Assembly: GCA_949752795.1 (NCBI GenBank)
Contig: OX457058.1
Location: 166,782,223 to 166,846,222 of the forward strand
Length of the DNA: 64,000 bases
DNA from: Hyperoodon ampullatus
Taxonomy: Eukaryota > Chordata > Mammalia > Artiodactyla > Ziphiidae
Direction of reading: 5' to 3'
Part shown: positions 1 to 11,310 of the stretch, one piece after another
Layout: each line of letters opens with the position of its first letter
Numbering within the stretch: the first letter of the stretch is position 1
Notes under the pieces: model-generated
Told to the model about the DNA's origin: nothing
The model's input: only the letters and a program-made list of their open reading frames with translations
The model's database searches: none
Position numbers and translations under genes: made by a program

Positions 1-410
1 TTTTTTAATGGTAGCAAAGCTCATATAACATAAAATTAACCATTTTAAAGTGGCATTTAGTACATTCACTATTGTGCGAACACCACCTCTGTCTAGTTCC
101 AAAACATTTTCATCACCCAAAAGGAAACCCCAGACCTCCTCCCAGCCCCTGGCAACCACCTGTCTGTGTTCTGTCTCTATGAATTTATCAATTCTGTATA
201 GTTCCTATAAATAGAATCATGCAACATGTGACCTATCATGTCTGGCTTCTTTCACTTAGCAGAGTATTTTCAAGAATCATCTACACCGCAGCATGTATCA
301 ATGCTTTGTTCCTTTTTATGGCTGAATAAAATAATATTCCACTGTATGCATAGACCCCAATTTGTTCATTCATTCATCCACGATGGGCATTTGAGTGACT
401 CCCGTCTTTT
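1..410 (-). repeat. L1M-type LINE 3' region, antisense
   Basis: The stretch reads as the reverse complement of an old mammalian L1 3' region. It contains aaccattttaaagtg, ccagcccctggcaaccacc, ggcttctttcacttagca and the hallmark tttttatggctgaata followed by attccactgtatg. No reading frame survives. It begins before the window, so the left edge is a cut, not an element end. Confidence 0.8.
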
Positions 411-2614
411 GGTCTCCCCTTGTTCTGGTCAGTGATGCATGTATCTTAGTGGGTGACCTAAGAAAATGGTACCCCAGTGTGTGTGATGCTGATATCACAA
501 GTGAGAAAAATACACAGATGTGCCCTGGGGGCCCTGTGCCCATCCTGCTGTCTTTGGGGGCAGTGCTAAGAGCCCAGCTGTTGGCCTCAGGACACCCACC
601 TTTGAGTCCTGGCTCTGCCACGCAGGCTCCGTGGACCTCACCTGCCAATGGAGCCGGCCACACTTGTGCTGCCGCCTCACAGGTATGTTGGGAGGCTCCT
701 GTGGGTGCCAGAAGCCTTTGTGAGCTGAGAAGCTTAGCAGATGGGCAGCTAATACTGCTGGTTCCCAGACCCAGGGGGAGCAGCAAGTCTCTGGGCCTCA
801 TGTGACCCAGACGGCTTCGGTCCAAATCCTGGCTCCTATCATTTCTAGTCCAGTGGTTAAGACATGTTGTCAGCTTCTCTGAGCTATTGAGAGAATACGT
901 TCCCCCCGGGCCCCTGAGTTGAGCTGGGCTGGGAACTTGGTTCTCCTGCTTCCAAACTTCAGATTCCTTCCTCTGAGATAAGGAGAGGGGGCACCTTTTT
1001 ATCAAACTGTCGTGGAAAGGTGAGGGACAGGCTCTTTGCGAAACCAACCCACGTGGGCGTCCAGATACAAACCTTCACACAGCTGCGTACACACATGCAG
1101 GGTAGCCATCAAGACACTGAACAACAGATAGGGCCCTTGTTACCTCCACCAACTAGAACGCTCTCTTTCCTTCACTGGAGCCGGGTTGGGGGTTAACCCT
1201 TCAGTTGAAGGCTCATCTGTGCCAGAGTTCCAGGGAGGGGCTGGGGCAATAAAGGAGCACTTGGGTGTTTGGGGCAGTGGCTGTTTACCAGCAGGTAAGG
1301 ATGTTTTAGAATATTTGAAGACTGTGAAGGCCATGATGGTATTTATCAGGTACACATCAGATGAATGTCGACGTTGCCTACCTGTGAACATGTGCTCATC
1401 CATCAGCACATACAAGGGCACTGCCCCCTGCCACCCTACGCCCGACACCAGACTTTCTGACCTCCTGCAATCAGTTTTCCTCGAATGAGGCCAGGGGTGG
1501 GCTGACTCAGGCAGCACACGGCCAGCCTGCTGATATTTCCCTCAGCTCTGGCCTGAGAAGCTTCAGGGAAAGAATCACGCACATCCTGAGCTCTCACCTG
1601 CCCTGGACAGGCCTGCGGGCCTCCTGGCCTGGGTGTCGAGGCAGCTGGCCACGGTTCCACCCTGCCCTTTCCTCCTGCCAAACACGTCTGCAGGGAGAAG
1701 AACCCACACCACACAGGGTTTCTCCAAAGTCCTTCCTGGGAAGAGGCCTATAGGATGGGCTGAGGCTGGGTTTCCTACCTTTTGGAGCTGGGAAGTCACT
1801 CTGAGATAACCGGGCCAAGCTCTCCACTTACCAGGTGAAGAATTAGGTCCCAAATGTAGGAGGAGAACCAACCCAAGTCACCCATGCAGAGGGTGGTGAG
1901 ACTAGGGCAACGTCCAGGCCTCCCAAGGCCCAGCTGGCACCTTCTACCTTTACAAGTAGAAGTGGACATTCCCCCACTTGGTGTTCCAATTCCTTTCCAG
2001 GCAGGACCCCATGAGCAAAATGTCCTAACTGGCCCAGTTTTCTCTCCAAGCTCCGCCCATGGCCGTTCTGAAGGCCTGCCTTCTATCAGCTCTGGTCAGG
2101 ACTTAACCCATCCATGTCCTGCTCTTCCAGGTTCAGGTGTCAAATGGGTCCACCTGATCGGCCAGCTGACAAACAGGCTGATGCACTTCAATGAGTGTCC
2201 TCTCCTGGGAGTGTGTGGCCTTCATTAACCCAGTTAAATTCACCCTTCCCCGTGCCCATCCCATGCCCACTGCAACACACTGGCTAAGAGCTCCTTGGAG
2301 GTCACGGCTGGTCCCGTGGTCTCTCCCTTGCAGAGCCCAGCACAGGGCTAGGCTCAGAGCAAGTGCCTGGTGACTGTTCCCTGAAGGGGACTGAGCGGGA
2401 CATGGATCTGCTTAGAACCAGAGGGACCGGGAAGGGGAGGAACTGTGGAGGGTGGCCTGCAGGGTGGCTGCGAGCAGGCAGGGAAGGGGCTCCCTCAGGG
2501 GGGTTGTGGAGGGGGCTCTGGAATCCCTTGGCCTGCCCTCCTGGACAGCACCCACCAAGCACCCAGTCCCACCTGTGACTGTAGGGGCTGAGGTGGGCCG
2601 GTGAGCGCTTGCTC
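411..2614. other. single-copy stretch, no gene recognised
   Basis: I see no exon with convincing splice sites and no RNA gene. Open frames of 60-225 codons occur on both strands, but they overlap each other and resemble no known family. A weak MIR-like stretch lies near 800-900 and an L2-like 3' end (agcccagcacagggctaggctcag) near 2330-2370. Confidence 0.5.
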
Positions 2615-2627
2615 AAGGTGGGCTGGG

Positions 2628-2819
2628 GGGCTTCCCTGGTGGCGCAGTGGTTGAGAGTCCGCCTGCTGATGCAGGGGACATGGGTTCGTGCCCCGGTCCG
2701 GGAGGATCCCACATGCTGTGGAGCGGCTGGGCCCGTGAGCCATGGCCGCTGAGCCTGTGCGTCTGGAGCCTGCGCTCCGCAACGGAAGAGGCCACAGCAG
2801 TGAGAGGCCCGCGTACCAC

Positions 2820-2848
<29 letters not shown>
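2628..2848 (+). mobile_element. CHR-type SINE, short-body type (type A)
   Basis: This is a non-autonomous retroposon moved by the L1 machinery. It has a tRNA-derived head (gggcttccctggtggcgcag, then gggttcgtgcccc, which resembles a pol III B box), a body ending gaggcccgcgtaccaca, and an uninterrupted A tail of about 29. A 13-bp flanking duplication with one mismatch (aaggtgggctggg at 2615-2627, aagatgggctggg at 2847-2859) sets the ends. This type-A body is the most frequent SINE in the window and is the main reason for assigning the DNA to a cetacean. Confidence 0.93.
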
Positions 2849-2850
<2 letters not shown>

Positions 2851-3234
2851 TGGGCTGGGTGGCAGCAAGGCCTCAACGACCCCCCCGGGAGGGTCCTGAT
2901 TCTGAACAGATGGGCATGGGGAGGGCTTCAGGGAATGGCTGAGAGCCCAGGATGCGGGGCTGGGTGGAGCTTGCGTGACTCAGGTGGGCAGTGGGGAGCC
3001 AGGGAGCCTGTCGGGCTGTTTGTTCTCCGTGTACCCCCAGACTCATCTCTGCCCTTCTCTGCCCTGCCCAGTGTCCGGGAGTGGGGCTGGCCTGTCTCCA
3101 TGGCATCAGTGGGCCCCCTTATCCACTGGTTTCTGGTTGGAGTTGGCCAAAGGGAAGCACTTAGGAAGACTGAAAGGCAGAGGGGCTAGTCGTTGCCGGG
3201 CCATGCGTCAGCAGTGGCTGCGTCCCAGCTGCTG

Positions 3235-3269
3235 CGTGTGTGTGTGTGTGTGTGTGTGTGCGTGTGTGC

Positions 3270-3300
<31 letters not shown>
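3235..3300. repeat. (TG)n microsatellite with CG interruptions
   Basis: About 66 bases of alternating TG, interrupted by cg steps (gtgcgtgtgtgcgtgcgtg). The alternating purine-pyrimidine run could form left-handed DNA and should vary in length between individuals. Open frames across it, reading Cys-Val or His-Thr repeats, are artefacts of the array. Confidence 0.95.
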
Positions 3301-3304
<4 letters not shown>

Positions 3305-5230
3305 AGCTCCTGTGGGGCAGCCCTCCCCGCAGCTCCGGCGCTCTCTGAGAACTGCCCCTGCCTCTTGCTCGGCAGGAATAGGGTTGGTGCCGTGTCTAGC
3401 CTGGATGCTTCCATATCCCATGCTGGTGTCCTTCTCCCTGTCCACACCCTGTAAACAGCCCCAATTCTCCTGTTTCAGGGTGTCCTCTGTCTCCTGCCAG
3501 GACCCTTGTCGGGACCCTGTGGGTCAGGACTAACAGTTGACAAACATGGTTCTAGAAGGTGAGGGGGAAAAGGCCTAAAGCAGCCATGATAGTAACTGGG
3601 GCTCTGAGGCTCACCCCAGAGTAGACTCCACTGGGCAGCAGGACTGCTGAGCACAGCGGTTGCCCAGACTCAGCTGGAGGCCCTGGGGGCTGAGATTAGA
3701 GAACCAGCTGAGCCCACAGACATGGTTAGGATGACTCCCAGGAGGGAGGTTGGCTCCCAGGATGGAAGAACCCAAAGTGGCCCTCCTCAAGCCCAGGCAG
3801 TGGGGGGGTGTCTGAGCCTGCAGATGGGCACCCCAGAAAGGCTCATCCCTCATTCCTGCTCCGCCCTCACACCTCCTGCTCCCCACGGGGAATTGGCCTG
3901 GACTACTTGGACCTTGATAGAACAGTCCGGAGCCTTGGAGAGATGCGGGAAGGTCAGTGGGGTCAACACAGGGCCTTGTTCTGACTCTGGCCTTCCTACT
4001 AATCAGTGATGGCATCTCAGGGGGGCAGCTCCTTACCCCTGGGGCTGCAGCCTGCCCTGCTGCCACACCAGGACTCTGGGGCTTCGACCCAAACCTACTT
4101 GAGAAGCTACTGAGAGCTGCCTTGGCTTCTCTAAAAAATTGGAGAGAACAAAGAAGCAAACTCACCAGTTACCATGGAAACCACCCAAAATTTAAAAGAC
4201 TAAAACAACAGTTTAATATCTCAAAGATCCTCTTTTTTTTTTGCCCCCTCTTAAAAACACACTCATATACAAATCCCATTGTACCACATTAGTCTGATGA
4301 GACGGGGTGGAGGTGGAGGGGGGGATGAGAAAAGGATTCAGGATCTCAGGGGGCCACATGGCGATGGGGTTCCCAGAATTAGCTCTAGGGCTTTAAATTA
4401 AAACACGAATAAACATTCGAAATGCAAAAGACCTAAATCCTCCGGCTCCACTGCAGATGGAAACACGGTAAAAGCTTTTTGCTGGATTAAAAGGGAGAGA
4501 AGATATGCAGGTGGGATAGTGGGGCTGAGGAAGTCATCTGGGCCCTAGTGCCTGGGGGAGGGCTGGGGACCACTGCTCCCTCCAGAACCCCACCTCTTGG
4601 GCTTGGCCATCCCTTCAGCCCCACCCTGTCCCATCCCCCCGCTCTCTGCAGGGCCTGAGAACTGAGGACTGGGAACAAGGCATCCCCAGTATTGCGTGGG
4701 CCTGGTGTGGATGAGTGGGGACTGAGCTAGTTTTCCCTTATGTGGAGGCCATGGAGCCACTGCCGAAACGCCAGGTCCACTCCTGTGAGGACAGGTCTCG
4801 CCTCCCACAGTGTCACACTTGCCCCAGGGAACTGCCCTGGTGTAGCGCCTCACTGCTGGCAGGATGAGTCTGTGGGGCATGCGTGCTGCCCTGTCCTTCT
4901 GGGAATGGTCCCCTGAATGTCCACAGGACCCACCCATCCTCGAGTCTCAGGCATGAGGTTTTTGCAGGACTGACTCCACCCCCAGTTCCAGGGGAGAGGC
5001 CTGCCTGGCCACAGGGACGTGTTAAGGGATAGGCAAGTGACATGTCATTAGATGCTGACTTGGAGTTCTGCGAGAGATGTCCATCTTCCCCTCTGGGCTT
5101 GAACTTGGCAGCGTGAGTGTGCTGGGGGCCACCTTGAGAACATGAAGGGGTAAACCTGCCTAGAGAAAGGAGCCCACGCTGAGAAAGCAATGCTGAGATA
5201 TCATCACCCTGGATTAAGCTTCGCCTGAAC
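3301..5230. other. single-copy stretch, no gene recognised
   Basis: Mostly GC-moderate unique sequence. A short T-rich tract lies at 4232-4240 and an AT-richer patch at 4390-4480. No exon, RNA gene or clear transposon was recognised. The candidate frame at 3957-4292 runs into low-complexity sequence and matches no family I know. Confidence 0.45.
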
Positions 5231-5234
5231 CCCA

Positions 5235-5720
5235 TCTCCCAGCCCCCGAACGCTTCAGTTGTTTGAGCTGATACATTCCCATCATCTGCTCCTGAAAAAA
5301 TTTTAGTTGGTACAGCTCTCGACCCCTGGGCCTGGCATTCAAGGCTTGCTGCCATCTGCTTCTCTCCCCTTTTATCTGCATCCCCACTAATTGCTCTGCA
5401 TGATTCCTCCACTCAGCCCACTGATCCAGTTGGCCTTTTTCCAAACATGCTATGAGCAACCCACCCTCCAGGGTGTTGCTTACAGCACTGTCCCTACCAG
5501 GAATGCCCGTTCTATTTATCTGAGTACTAAGTATGCAGCACTTGCTACTATCTAAGTAGTACTTAGACAGGTGGGCATATTAGATTAGGACTAATTGCTA
5601 AGTACTACTTACTTTCCAAGGTCCTTCTCCCTCTGGCAGGAAGACTTCCTTGGAAGCCTCCTCTTGTGTGTTTCCCTGATTGCCCAGGTCTCTCATCTGG
5701 CCCTGATGAAATACACCTGG
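5235..5720 (+). repeat. L2 LINE fragment (probable)
   Basis: The order of motifs follows the L2 3' domain in sense: cctggcattcaaggcttgc, then ccaaacatgctatg, then aggaatgcccgttct, then gaagacttccttgg and ccctgattgccc. The sequence is strongly diverged and interrupted near 5510-5610 by unrelated AT-rich sequence with aagtactactta motifs. Confidence 0.6.
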
Positions 5721-5879
5721 CTTCCCAGGTGGTTCATGAACACCAAGTATCATCCCTTGGCTTGATTCAGTAGCTTCCTAGAACCTATTCCTATTCCAGC
5801 AAGGGACTTGTGTTTAGGGATGGACACCTGTCCCCAGGCCCCAGCTCTGCCTTGTTCAGGCAGCAAAGAAAATGGATCC

Positions 5880-6050
5880 TATTATACTCATTTTCACATT
5901 TGGTCCTTACAATAGGTCTGTGAGGTAGGAGATTTTAACCCATTTTAAGAGCCAAACCTTGAGGCTCAGAACAGTTCAATGACTTGTCCAAGGTCACACA
6001 TTCCTGCACTAGCAGACTTGGCACCTCAAACCCAGGTCTTCTGATTCCCT
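5880..6050 (-). repeat. MIR SINE
   Basis: Antisense MIR core: cccattttaagagcc, ttgaggctcagaaca, gacttgtccaaggtcacaca, then acccaggtcttctgatt. Confidence 0.8.
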
Positions 6051-6059
6051 TGTTCATTC

Positions 6060-7095
6060 CTCAGATGAGAGACAGAACTAAATTTTCCTGAGGGGTCCCC
6101 TGGGATGTGTGTGCATCTCTCCTTGGTCCTGCGGAGCCCAGGGTGGCCCCTGTACCTTCACAGCTGAGCCAGTGTCTTCCATCCTGGACCCAGCAGGCTG
6201 GGTACCAGGCGGCAGTGGATTCTGAGCAGCCAGAGGCTGGCCAGCCTCATCCTGACCATGTCAAATCCCAGAGGCCTCGCTGAGGGGTCATGTCCCTCCA
6301 GATGAACAAAATAAATTCATGGAAATGTTTTCACAAGGGCGTTTTTCCTCTGCTGGTCTCTGCTTCCTTGAAAAACACAGACTTGGAAGTAAACAGTCTT
6401 TGCTGCTACAAGGGAGCAAATACAGACTTCCTTCCCCATCCCCGGCCCCGACAGTTCTGCTTCCTCTGCCCGTCCTTCCAGTACTGTCCAGTGTCCCCCA
6501 GGAAGGCCTGAGGACCAAGCTCCAAGGGTGGAGGGTGTCCCACAGAGACCAGCCGCGGGGACACCTGGAGCTCCAGATGCTTCTGCCTCCCCTTCAGTCA
6601 GGGTAGTTGGACTCCTGTCCTCTGGACTTTCCCCACTCCCATCAGACGGGCCCGATGGCCTCGAGAAGCAAAAGGGGAGCACTTCTGAAAGGAGGCGTGT
6701 TGTTAGGTTAAGATGGAGGCTCGATCCTGACGGGAAAAATAATCCACGGGCTTGAACCATGCTTTCTTCTTACTTCCAGACCCTGGAATTTGCTTGTAAA
6801 CAACACATTGTCTTCTTGATGTTCAGCTCCTTGAAATTAAACAACGTTAAGAAGGGTTTGTACAAACAACCTTAACTGCAGAGGGTAGAATGAGAGGAAT
6901 TACTGTCTGTTTATTTACGCTTTACATTTTCTACTTGCAAAATGCTTCAAAAGACATTTCACTTTCTGTCTGGGATTTTTTCTCCCCCAAAATCCTGGTG
7001 GGGACGCATCTTTCTAGTGATTCCTGGGGATGGACTAGAGGCAAACAGCAGTAGAGTGACTCGCCCTCAGTCACCTGCAAGGGCGAGATTCACGT
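6060..7095. other. single-copy stretch with an AT-rich patch
   Basis: No gene recognised. The segment 6770-6960 is AT-rich, carries no recognised repeat, and holds two forkhead-like words (tgtaaaca at about 6795, tgtacaaacaa at about 6858). It looks like possible conserved non-coding sequence, but that needs an alignment. Confidence 0.4.
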
Positions 7096-7099
7096 GATG

Positions 7100-7530
7100 G
7101 GTTAGCACCACAGTAGATGGGATTATTGGTTGCAGTGCTTCACTCCCCTGTGCTCATATAACGCACCCACACCCTAGCCGTAGCCTCATAGTTTTCCTTG
7201 TCCCACTAATTTTGAGGCTGACCGTGTGACTTGCTTCGACCTATGGCAGGTGGACAGAAGTGGCAGTGTGCCAGTTCTCAGCCTAGGCAATCAGAGACTG
7301 TGCCTATTTCTACCTGTCCTTGTGCACTTTTGCTATCTTCACGAGGAAAGTTTCCCCTGGGTGCCGCTGCCCTTTTATGCTGGGACCCAGAATGAACATG
7401 TGAGGGGTCAGAGTTGCCCCCATTGATCCACAGATCCCCGAGAGGGAATAAATGATGGCTGTTGTAATTCTCTGAGTTTGGAGGTGATCTGTTACACAGT
7501 GTTTCATGGCCATTGCTGACTGATACAAGT
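7100..7530 (+). repeat. MLT1 (ERVL-MaLR) solo LTR, degraded
   Basis: Shows the MLT1 order: ttgaggctgaccgtgtgacttgc, cctatggcaggtggacagaagtg, gtgccagttctcagcc, then the polyadenylation-like gaataaatgatggctgttg and a terminal gttacacagtgtttcatggcc with gactgatac. It is an old endogenous retroviral LTR remnant with no internal region beside it. Confidence 0.75.
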
Positions 7531-7669
7531 ACTCCGTAGAAACTCTGTAGATAGCAGGTGATTAATAAATGACACCCTGGCATGTTTATTTCCTACAAAT
7601 TTACTGAGCATCTATGTTTTTGCCAACCACTGTGATATGTTAAGTTATGGGGATACAGATAATAACAAA

Positions 7670-7845
7670 AATCAGTACAATAATAATAATGAACATTTAT
7701 TAAACATGTATTAGGTTCCAGGTATCATGCTCAGCTCTCTCTATATAATATCTTATTGAATTCTCCCACATTTCCATGAAGAAAATGAGGAAATTAAGCC
7801 TTTGGGAGTGAAAGCAAACTTCCCCAGATCATATGACTGGGAAGA
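7670..7845 (-). repeat. MIR SINE
   Basis: Antisense MIR: aatgaacatttattaaaca, taggttccaggtatcatgct, aagaaaatgaggaaattaagcc, then cagatcatatgactgggaag. Confidence 0.7.
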
Positions 7846-8149
7846 CCCAGTTTCTGTCCTCAGGACGCTCACAATCTGGCAGAGAAGGCTGCTTGCCTGC
7901 AAACACTCGTGCATGCCTGTTCATGTGACTGGACCGGTAATTATTATTGTCCAAGTTTGAATTCTGTGGTGAGGCAGCAAAAGGCAGACTGGCTGTTTTG
8001 GCAGGAAAATCTGCCTTGTTCTTCTCCGCAGGCAGAGTTGAGCTAAAGGCTGTTAGAAAGCTAGGGGATGGTGAGGTTACAACCTGCACCAAATGGCATG
8101 AAGGTGAACATGACCCCCACAGGTACTTAGGAAAGCCCTGCTTTTGGAG

Positions 8150-8290
8150 TTACAAAAGCTTGAAAGTAAGTTTCTGTGGTTCTGCACCCAGCTTCCACAG
8201 ACATGTGGTATGACCTTGGGCCCACCCCTTGCTCTCTTTGGGCCTCAGTCTCGTCACCTGTGAAATGGGCTGGAGGATGTGGTTGGGTGA
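8150..8290 (+). repeat. MIR SINE
   Basis: Sense MIR core: tggtatgaccttgggccca, gggcctcagtctcgtcacct and gtgaaatgggctgga. Diverged; the 5' part is unclear. Confidence 0.7.
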
Positions 8291-8454
8291 TCTCTACAGT
8301 GGCTTCCATTTCAGAGATGTGTGTAGCCTTGGACCCCTGCTTTGGAAGGAAAATGTCTTCCTTTCTCTTTGCTCTTGTCATCTGCAAGGGGGTGGGAAAG
8401 GGAGTATAGAGGGGTAGGGGAGGAGTGGACGTGTTCTTTTAGAAATTGTGTTAA

Positions 8455-8770
8455 GGGCTTCCCTGGTGGCACAGTGGTTGGGAATCTGCCCGCCAATGCA
8501 GGGGACACGGTTCTATCCCTGGTCCGGGAGGATCCCGCATGTCATGGAGCAGCTAAGCCCGTGCACCACAAATACTGAGGCTGCGCTCTAGAGCCTGCGA
8601 GCTACAACTACTGAAGCCCGCATGCCTAGAGCCTGTGCTCTGCAACAAAGAGAAGCCACGGCAATGAGAAGCCCGCACACTGCAACGAAGAGTAGCCCCC
8701 GCTCGCAGCAATAAGGACCCAACTCAGCCAATAATAAATAAATAAATAAATATTTATTTATTTAAAAAAG
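8455..8770 (+). mobile_element. CHR-type SINE, long-body type (type B)
   Basis: The tRNA-like head gggcttccctggtggcacag is followed by an internally repetitive body. Units of the form gcctgcgagctacaactact and gcctgtgctctgcaac are repeated, and the tail is (TAAA)n-like with a small atttatttattt reversal. A perfect 14-bp target-site duplication, agaaattgtgttaa, flanks it at 8441-8454 and 8771-8784. The body is about 100 bases longer than type A. Confidence 0.93.
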
Positions 8771-8800
8771 AGAAATTGTGTTAAAAGCAGTGCAAGCGTG

Positions 8801-8968
8801 GGGACTTCCCTGGTGGTGCAATGGATAGGACTCTGCACTCCCATTGCAGGGGGCCTGGGTTCGATCCCTGGTCAGGGAACTAGATCCCACATGCATGCCA
8901 CAACTAAGGAGCCTGCAAGCCGCAGCTAAGACCTAGCACAACCAAAAAAAAAAAAAAAAAAAAAAAAA
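8801..8968 (+). mobile_element. CHR-type SINE, minimal type (type C)
   Basis: Begins gggacttccctggtggtgc, followed by actcccattgcagggggcc, gggttcgatccctggtcagg and a pure A tail of about 26. It is flanked by aaaagcagtgcaagc (8783-8797) and aaaagcattgcaagc (8965-8979), 14 of 15 matching. It lies immediately after the 3' duplication of the preceding SINE. Confidence 0.92.
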
Positions 8969-9154
8969 GCATTGCAAGCAGTTTCATACTGTGATGTTTG
9001 TTTGATTAGAGACTTTGTTGACTGTGGCTCTTTCTCCTGGAAACTGGCTGTAGAGTGGGATTTTAGCACCAGCACACGGGGCGTGTGTGTGTGTGTGGGG
9101 GGGTGGCCGTGTTCTGTGGGTGGGGTTTAGCTTTTAAATGGAAGGATCACAGCC

Positions 9155-9265
9155 CCATCAATAGCTACCATTTATTGAGCAACTATTATGAGCCAGGCAC
9201 TTGCATTATCTCCATCAATCCTCTATTTTACAAAGGAGAAAACTGAGCCCCTTAGAGGCCTCCCG
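9155..9265 (-). repeat. MIR SINE
   Basis: Antisense MIR 3' half: taccatttattgagcaac, tatgagccaggcacttgc, attttacaaaggagaaaactg. Confidence 0.75.
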
Positions 9266-9309
9266 TGCTGCTTTCTCTTGCTCAGGAGCGTCTCCCCTTA
9301 GCAGAGATG

Positions 9310-9475
9310 CTCTTCATGGCTCTGTCATCTTGGGCAAGTTCTGAACATCTCTGAGCCTCAGTTTCCGTATCTATAAAATGGGCATAAGAAGCCCTGCCTC
9401 ACAAGTTTGTAGTGAGGAACACACTGAGTAACATAAATGTTAGTGGGATGTAGAAGGCACTTGATAAAAGTAACC
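9310..9475 (+). repeat. MIR SINE
   Basis: Sense MIR: tctgtcatcttgggcaag, ctctgagcctcagtttccg, ataaaatgggcataa, then aggcacttgataaaagt. It lies about 45 bases from an antisense MIR copy, so the two form a short diverged inverted pair. Confidence 0.75.
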
Positions 9476-9671
9476 ATTTTACTTAATGTGCAAATAAGCA
9501 TGTATTTACTTAAAATCTTTCTCTCCAGATGCAATAATTCTAACTCCATCCCTTCCCAGAAATTTTTATTCTGTTTTCACAATTACTCACTTTGCTCAAT
9601 TCAATTCAAACCTCAGAATCATAGACATCAAAGCTCAAAATCACCCAATGTCTGCCAGTCCAGTCAGTTTT

Positions 9672-9878
9672 GTTTTGTTTTTTTTTGCGGTACGCAGGCC
9701 TCTGGCCACTGTGGCCTCTCCCGTTGCGGAGCATGGGCTCCGGACGCGCAGGCCCAGCGGCCATGGCTCACGGGCCCAGCCGCTCCACGGCAAGTGGGAT
9801 CCTCCCGGACCGGGGCACGAACCCGTGTCCCCTGCATCGGCAGGCGGACCCTCAACCACTGCGCCACCAGGGAAGCCC
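9672..9878 (-). mobile_element. CHR-type SINE, type A
   Basis: Reads on this strand as a T tract, ttgcggtacgcaggcctctg, the body and finally gcgccaccagggaagccc, so it is antisense. The duplication cagtcagtttt occurs at 9661-9671 and 9879-9889. Confidence 0.93.
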
Positions 9879-10073
9879 CAGTCAGTTTTAATCTTGTTTT
9901 TTTTTTTCTTTTTCGCTTGTCTAACCAGAGAACCTTTTTGCTAACTAAACCTTCCGGAGAAGCCCAATGAACAAAACACAGAAAAGCTAGTTTGCTCTGA
10001 TGGAAGCGAGATGGCTGGGTGGTGCAAGGGATAAAATCTTGCCCGATGGGGGTTCCTCCTCCCCTAGAGGGGG

Positions 10074-10120
10074 CTTCTAAATACCTCTGAGGAGGTACTT
10101 CTAAATACCTATGAGGATCC
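10074..10120. repeat. 24-bp tandem duplication
   Basis: The unit beginning cttctaaatacctctgagga is repeated directly at 10074-10097 and 10098-10120, with a few differences. It sits in unique sequence after a gggg/cccc-rich patch. Confidence 0.85.
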
Positions 10121-10599
10121 TTGCCTGGTGCCCTTCAAACCGCGTGAAATCAATCTCCAAGTGCATCATTTGGAGCCCAAGGCTGGTTGGAGAGATCAGA
10201 CCAAGGAAGAAGGAACACTGCACTTTACTGATGACCGCAAAGGTCCCGGCAGTGTGTGGGTTGCATTCAGAGACAGGGGGATTCCATGGGGGAAGCAGCT
10301 CCCAGCTGGCTTCTGCTGGATCACGAGGGCTGGCATCCCCAGGCTGGAGCTGGGAGTGACCTTCCTGCTGCACACCAGTGCTCTTGGTGCCACTAAAGCA
10401 AGTGAGCAAGGGCAACCTTGAACCTCTTAAGTTATATTGCTATTAATGAGCACCTTCTCCCCATGCAAATTACTTGTCACATACCTCCCATGATCCTGCC
10501 TGGGATGCCGAGGTGGAAGGCATTAGGCCTGCCGTGAAGCAAGTTTTGATTTTTGTTTTTCTTAGTAATGTTCATTTTTTAGACACAGTCCCTACAACT

Positions 10600-10790
10600 C
10601 TTCTGTCCTCCCTTTGTCCCCACCTTCTTTGTGTTCCAGCGTCTCTCTGTGTCTCTCTTGGTCTCTGTGTGTCTCCCTGGATGCCGCAGTCTTTCTCTAT
10701 GGACTATTCTCTGTCTCTCTCCCTCTCTGGCTCACTCTTTCCTCTTTCTCTCCGTCTCTCTGATGTTCTTCCCTTCTTTTTTTTTTTTTT
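10600..10790. repeat. pyrimidine-rich (TCTC/TCTG) tract
   Basis: Long stretch dominated by tctctctg and ctctttc words, ending in a T run at about 10780-10791. Likely a degraded CT microsatellite. No gene evidence. Confidence 0.8.
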
Positions 10791-11079
10791 AATTATCAGG
10801 AACAGAGCTGGTGGCTCTGAATTCACAGTTGCTACCCCCTTGCTAATTGCACCACCAGGACCCATAGACCAATGACCACGTGGGAAGAGGCTTTCAAGGC
10901 AAGGGCAGTTCCCATGATTCTCCTCTCCTCTCTCCACGGGAACAGGAGAGGAGCCATGTGTGGCTGGTTTCTCCACGGGAAGCTTTAACAAGGTGCTGGC
11001 AATCAACGGTGGCCTTTTGAGCCCCGACTGCCTGCTCTGGGACACCATCCAGCTCTAGAGAGAGCTAAAATACCCACAC

Positions 11080-11310
11080 TGGACAGGTATTATTAACACT
11101 GAGACAGAAAGCAATTTCCCCTCAGCATTTACAGGATCCTCCCCTCAGCTCAGGGAAGGAAGCCAGTATTGTCCCCATTTTATGGATGGGGAAACTGAGG
11201 GCCAGAGTAGTAAGTGAAGTGACTCACCAGAGGTCTCACAAGTGATTCAGAGCAGAGCCAAGACTTGAATCCAGGTCTCTTGACCTTAAACCTCAATGCT
11301 CTGAGCATGA
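11080..11310 (-). repeat. MIR SINE
   Basis: Antisense MIR: ccattttatggatgggg, aaactgagggccagagtag, gactcaccagaggtctcaca, then agacttgaatccaggtctct. One of the better-preserved MIR copies here. Confidence 0.82.

Noticed and set aside
2628..2720. A tRNA gene suggested by the A/B-box-like words in the SINE heads
   Set aside because: The heads are degenerate tRNA-derived sequence joined to a SINE body and A tail, and occur about 19 times in the window. They cannot form an intact cloverleaf.
2302..2876. Overlapping frames of up to 188 codons with poly-Phe or poly-Lys stretches
   Set aside because: They run through the SINE at 2628-2848 and its A tail. The homopolymer is the tail.
3161..3454. Cys-Val and His-Thr repeat proteins
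   Set aside because: Direct translation of the TG/CA microsatellite in different phases.
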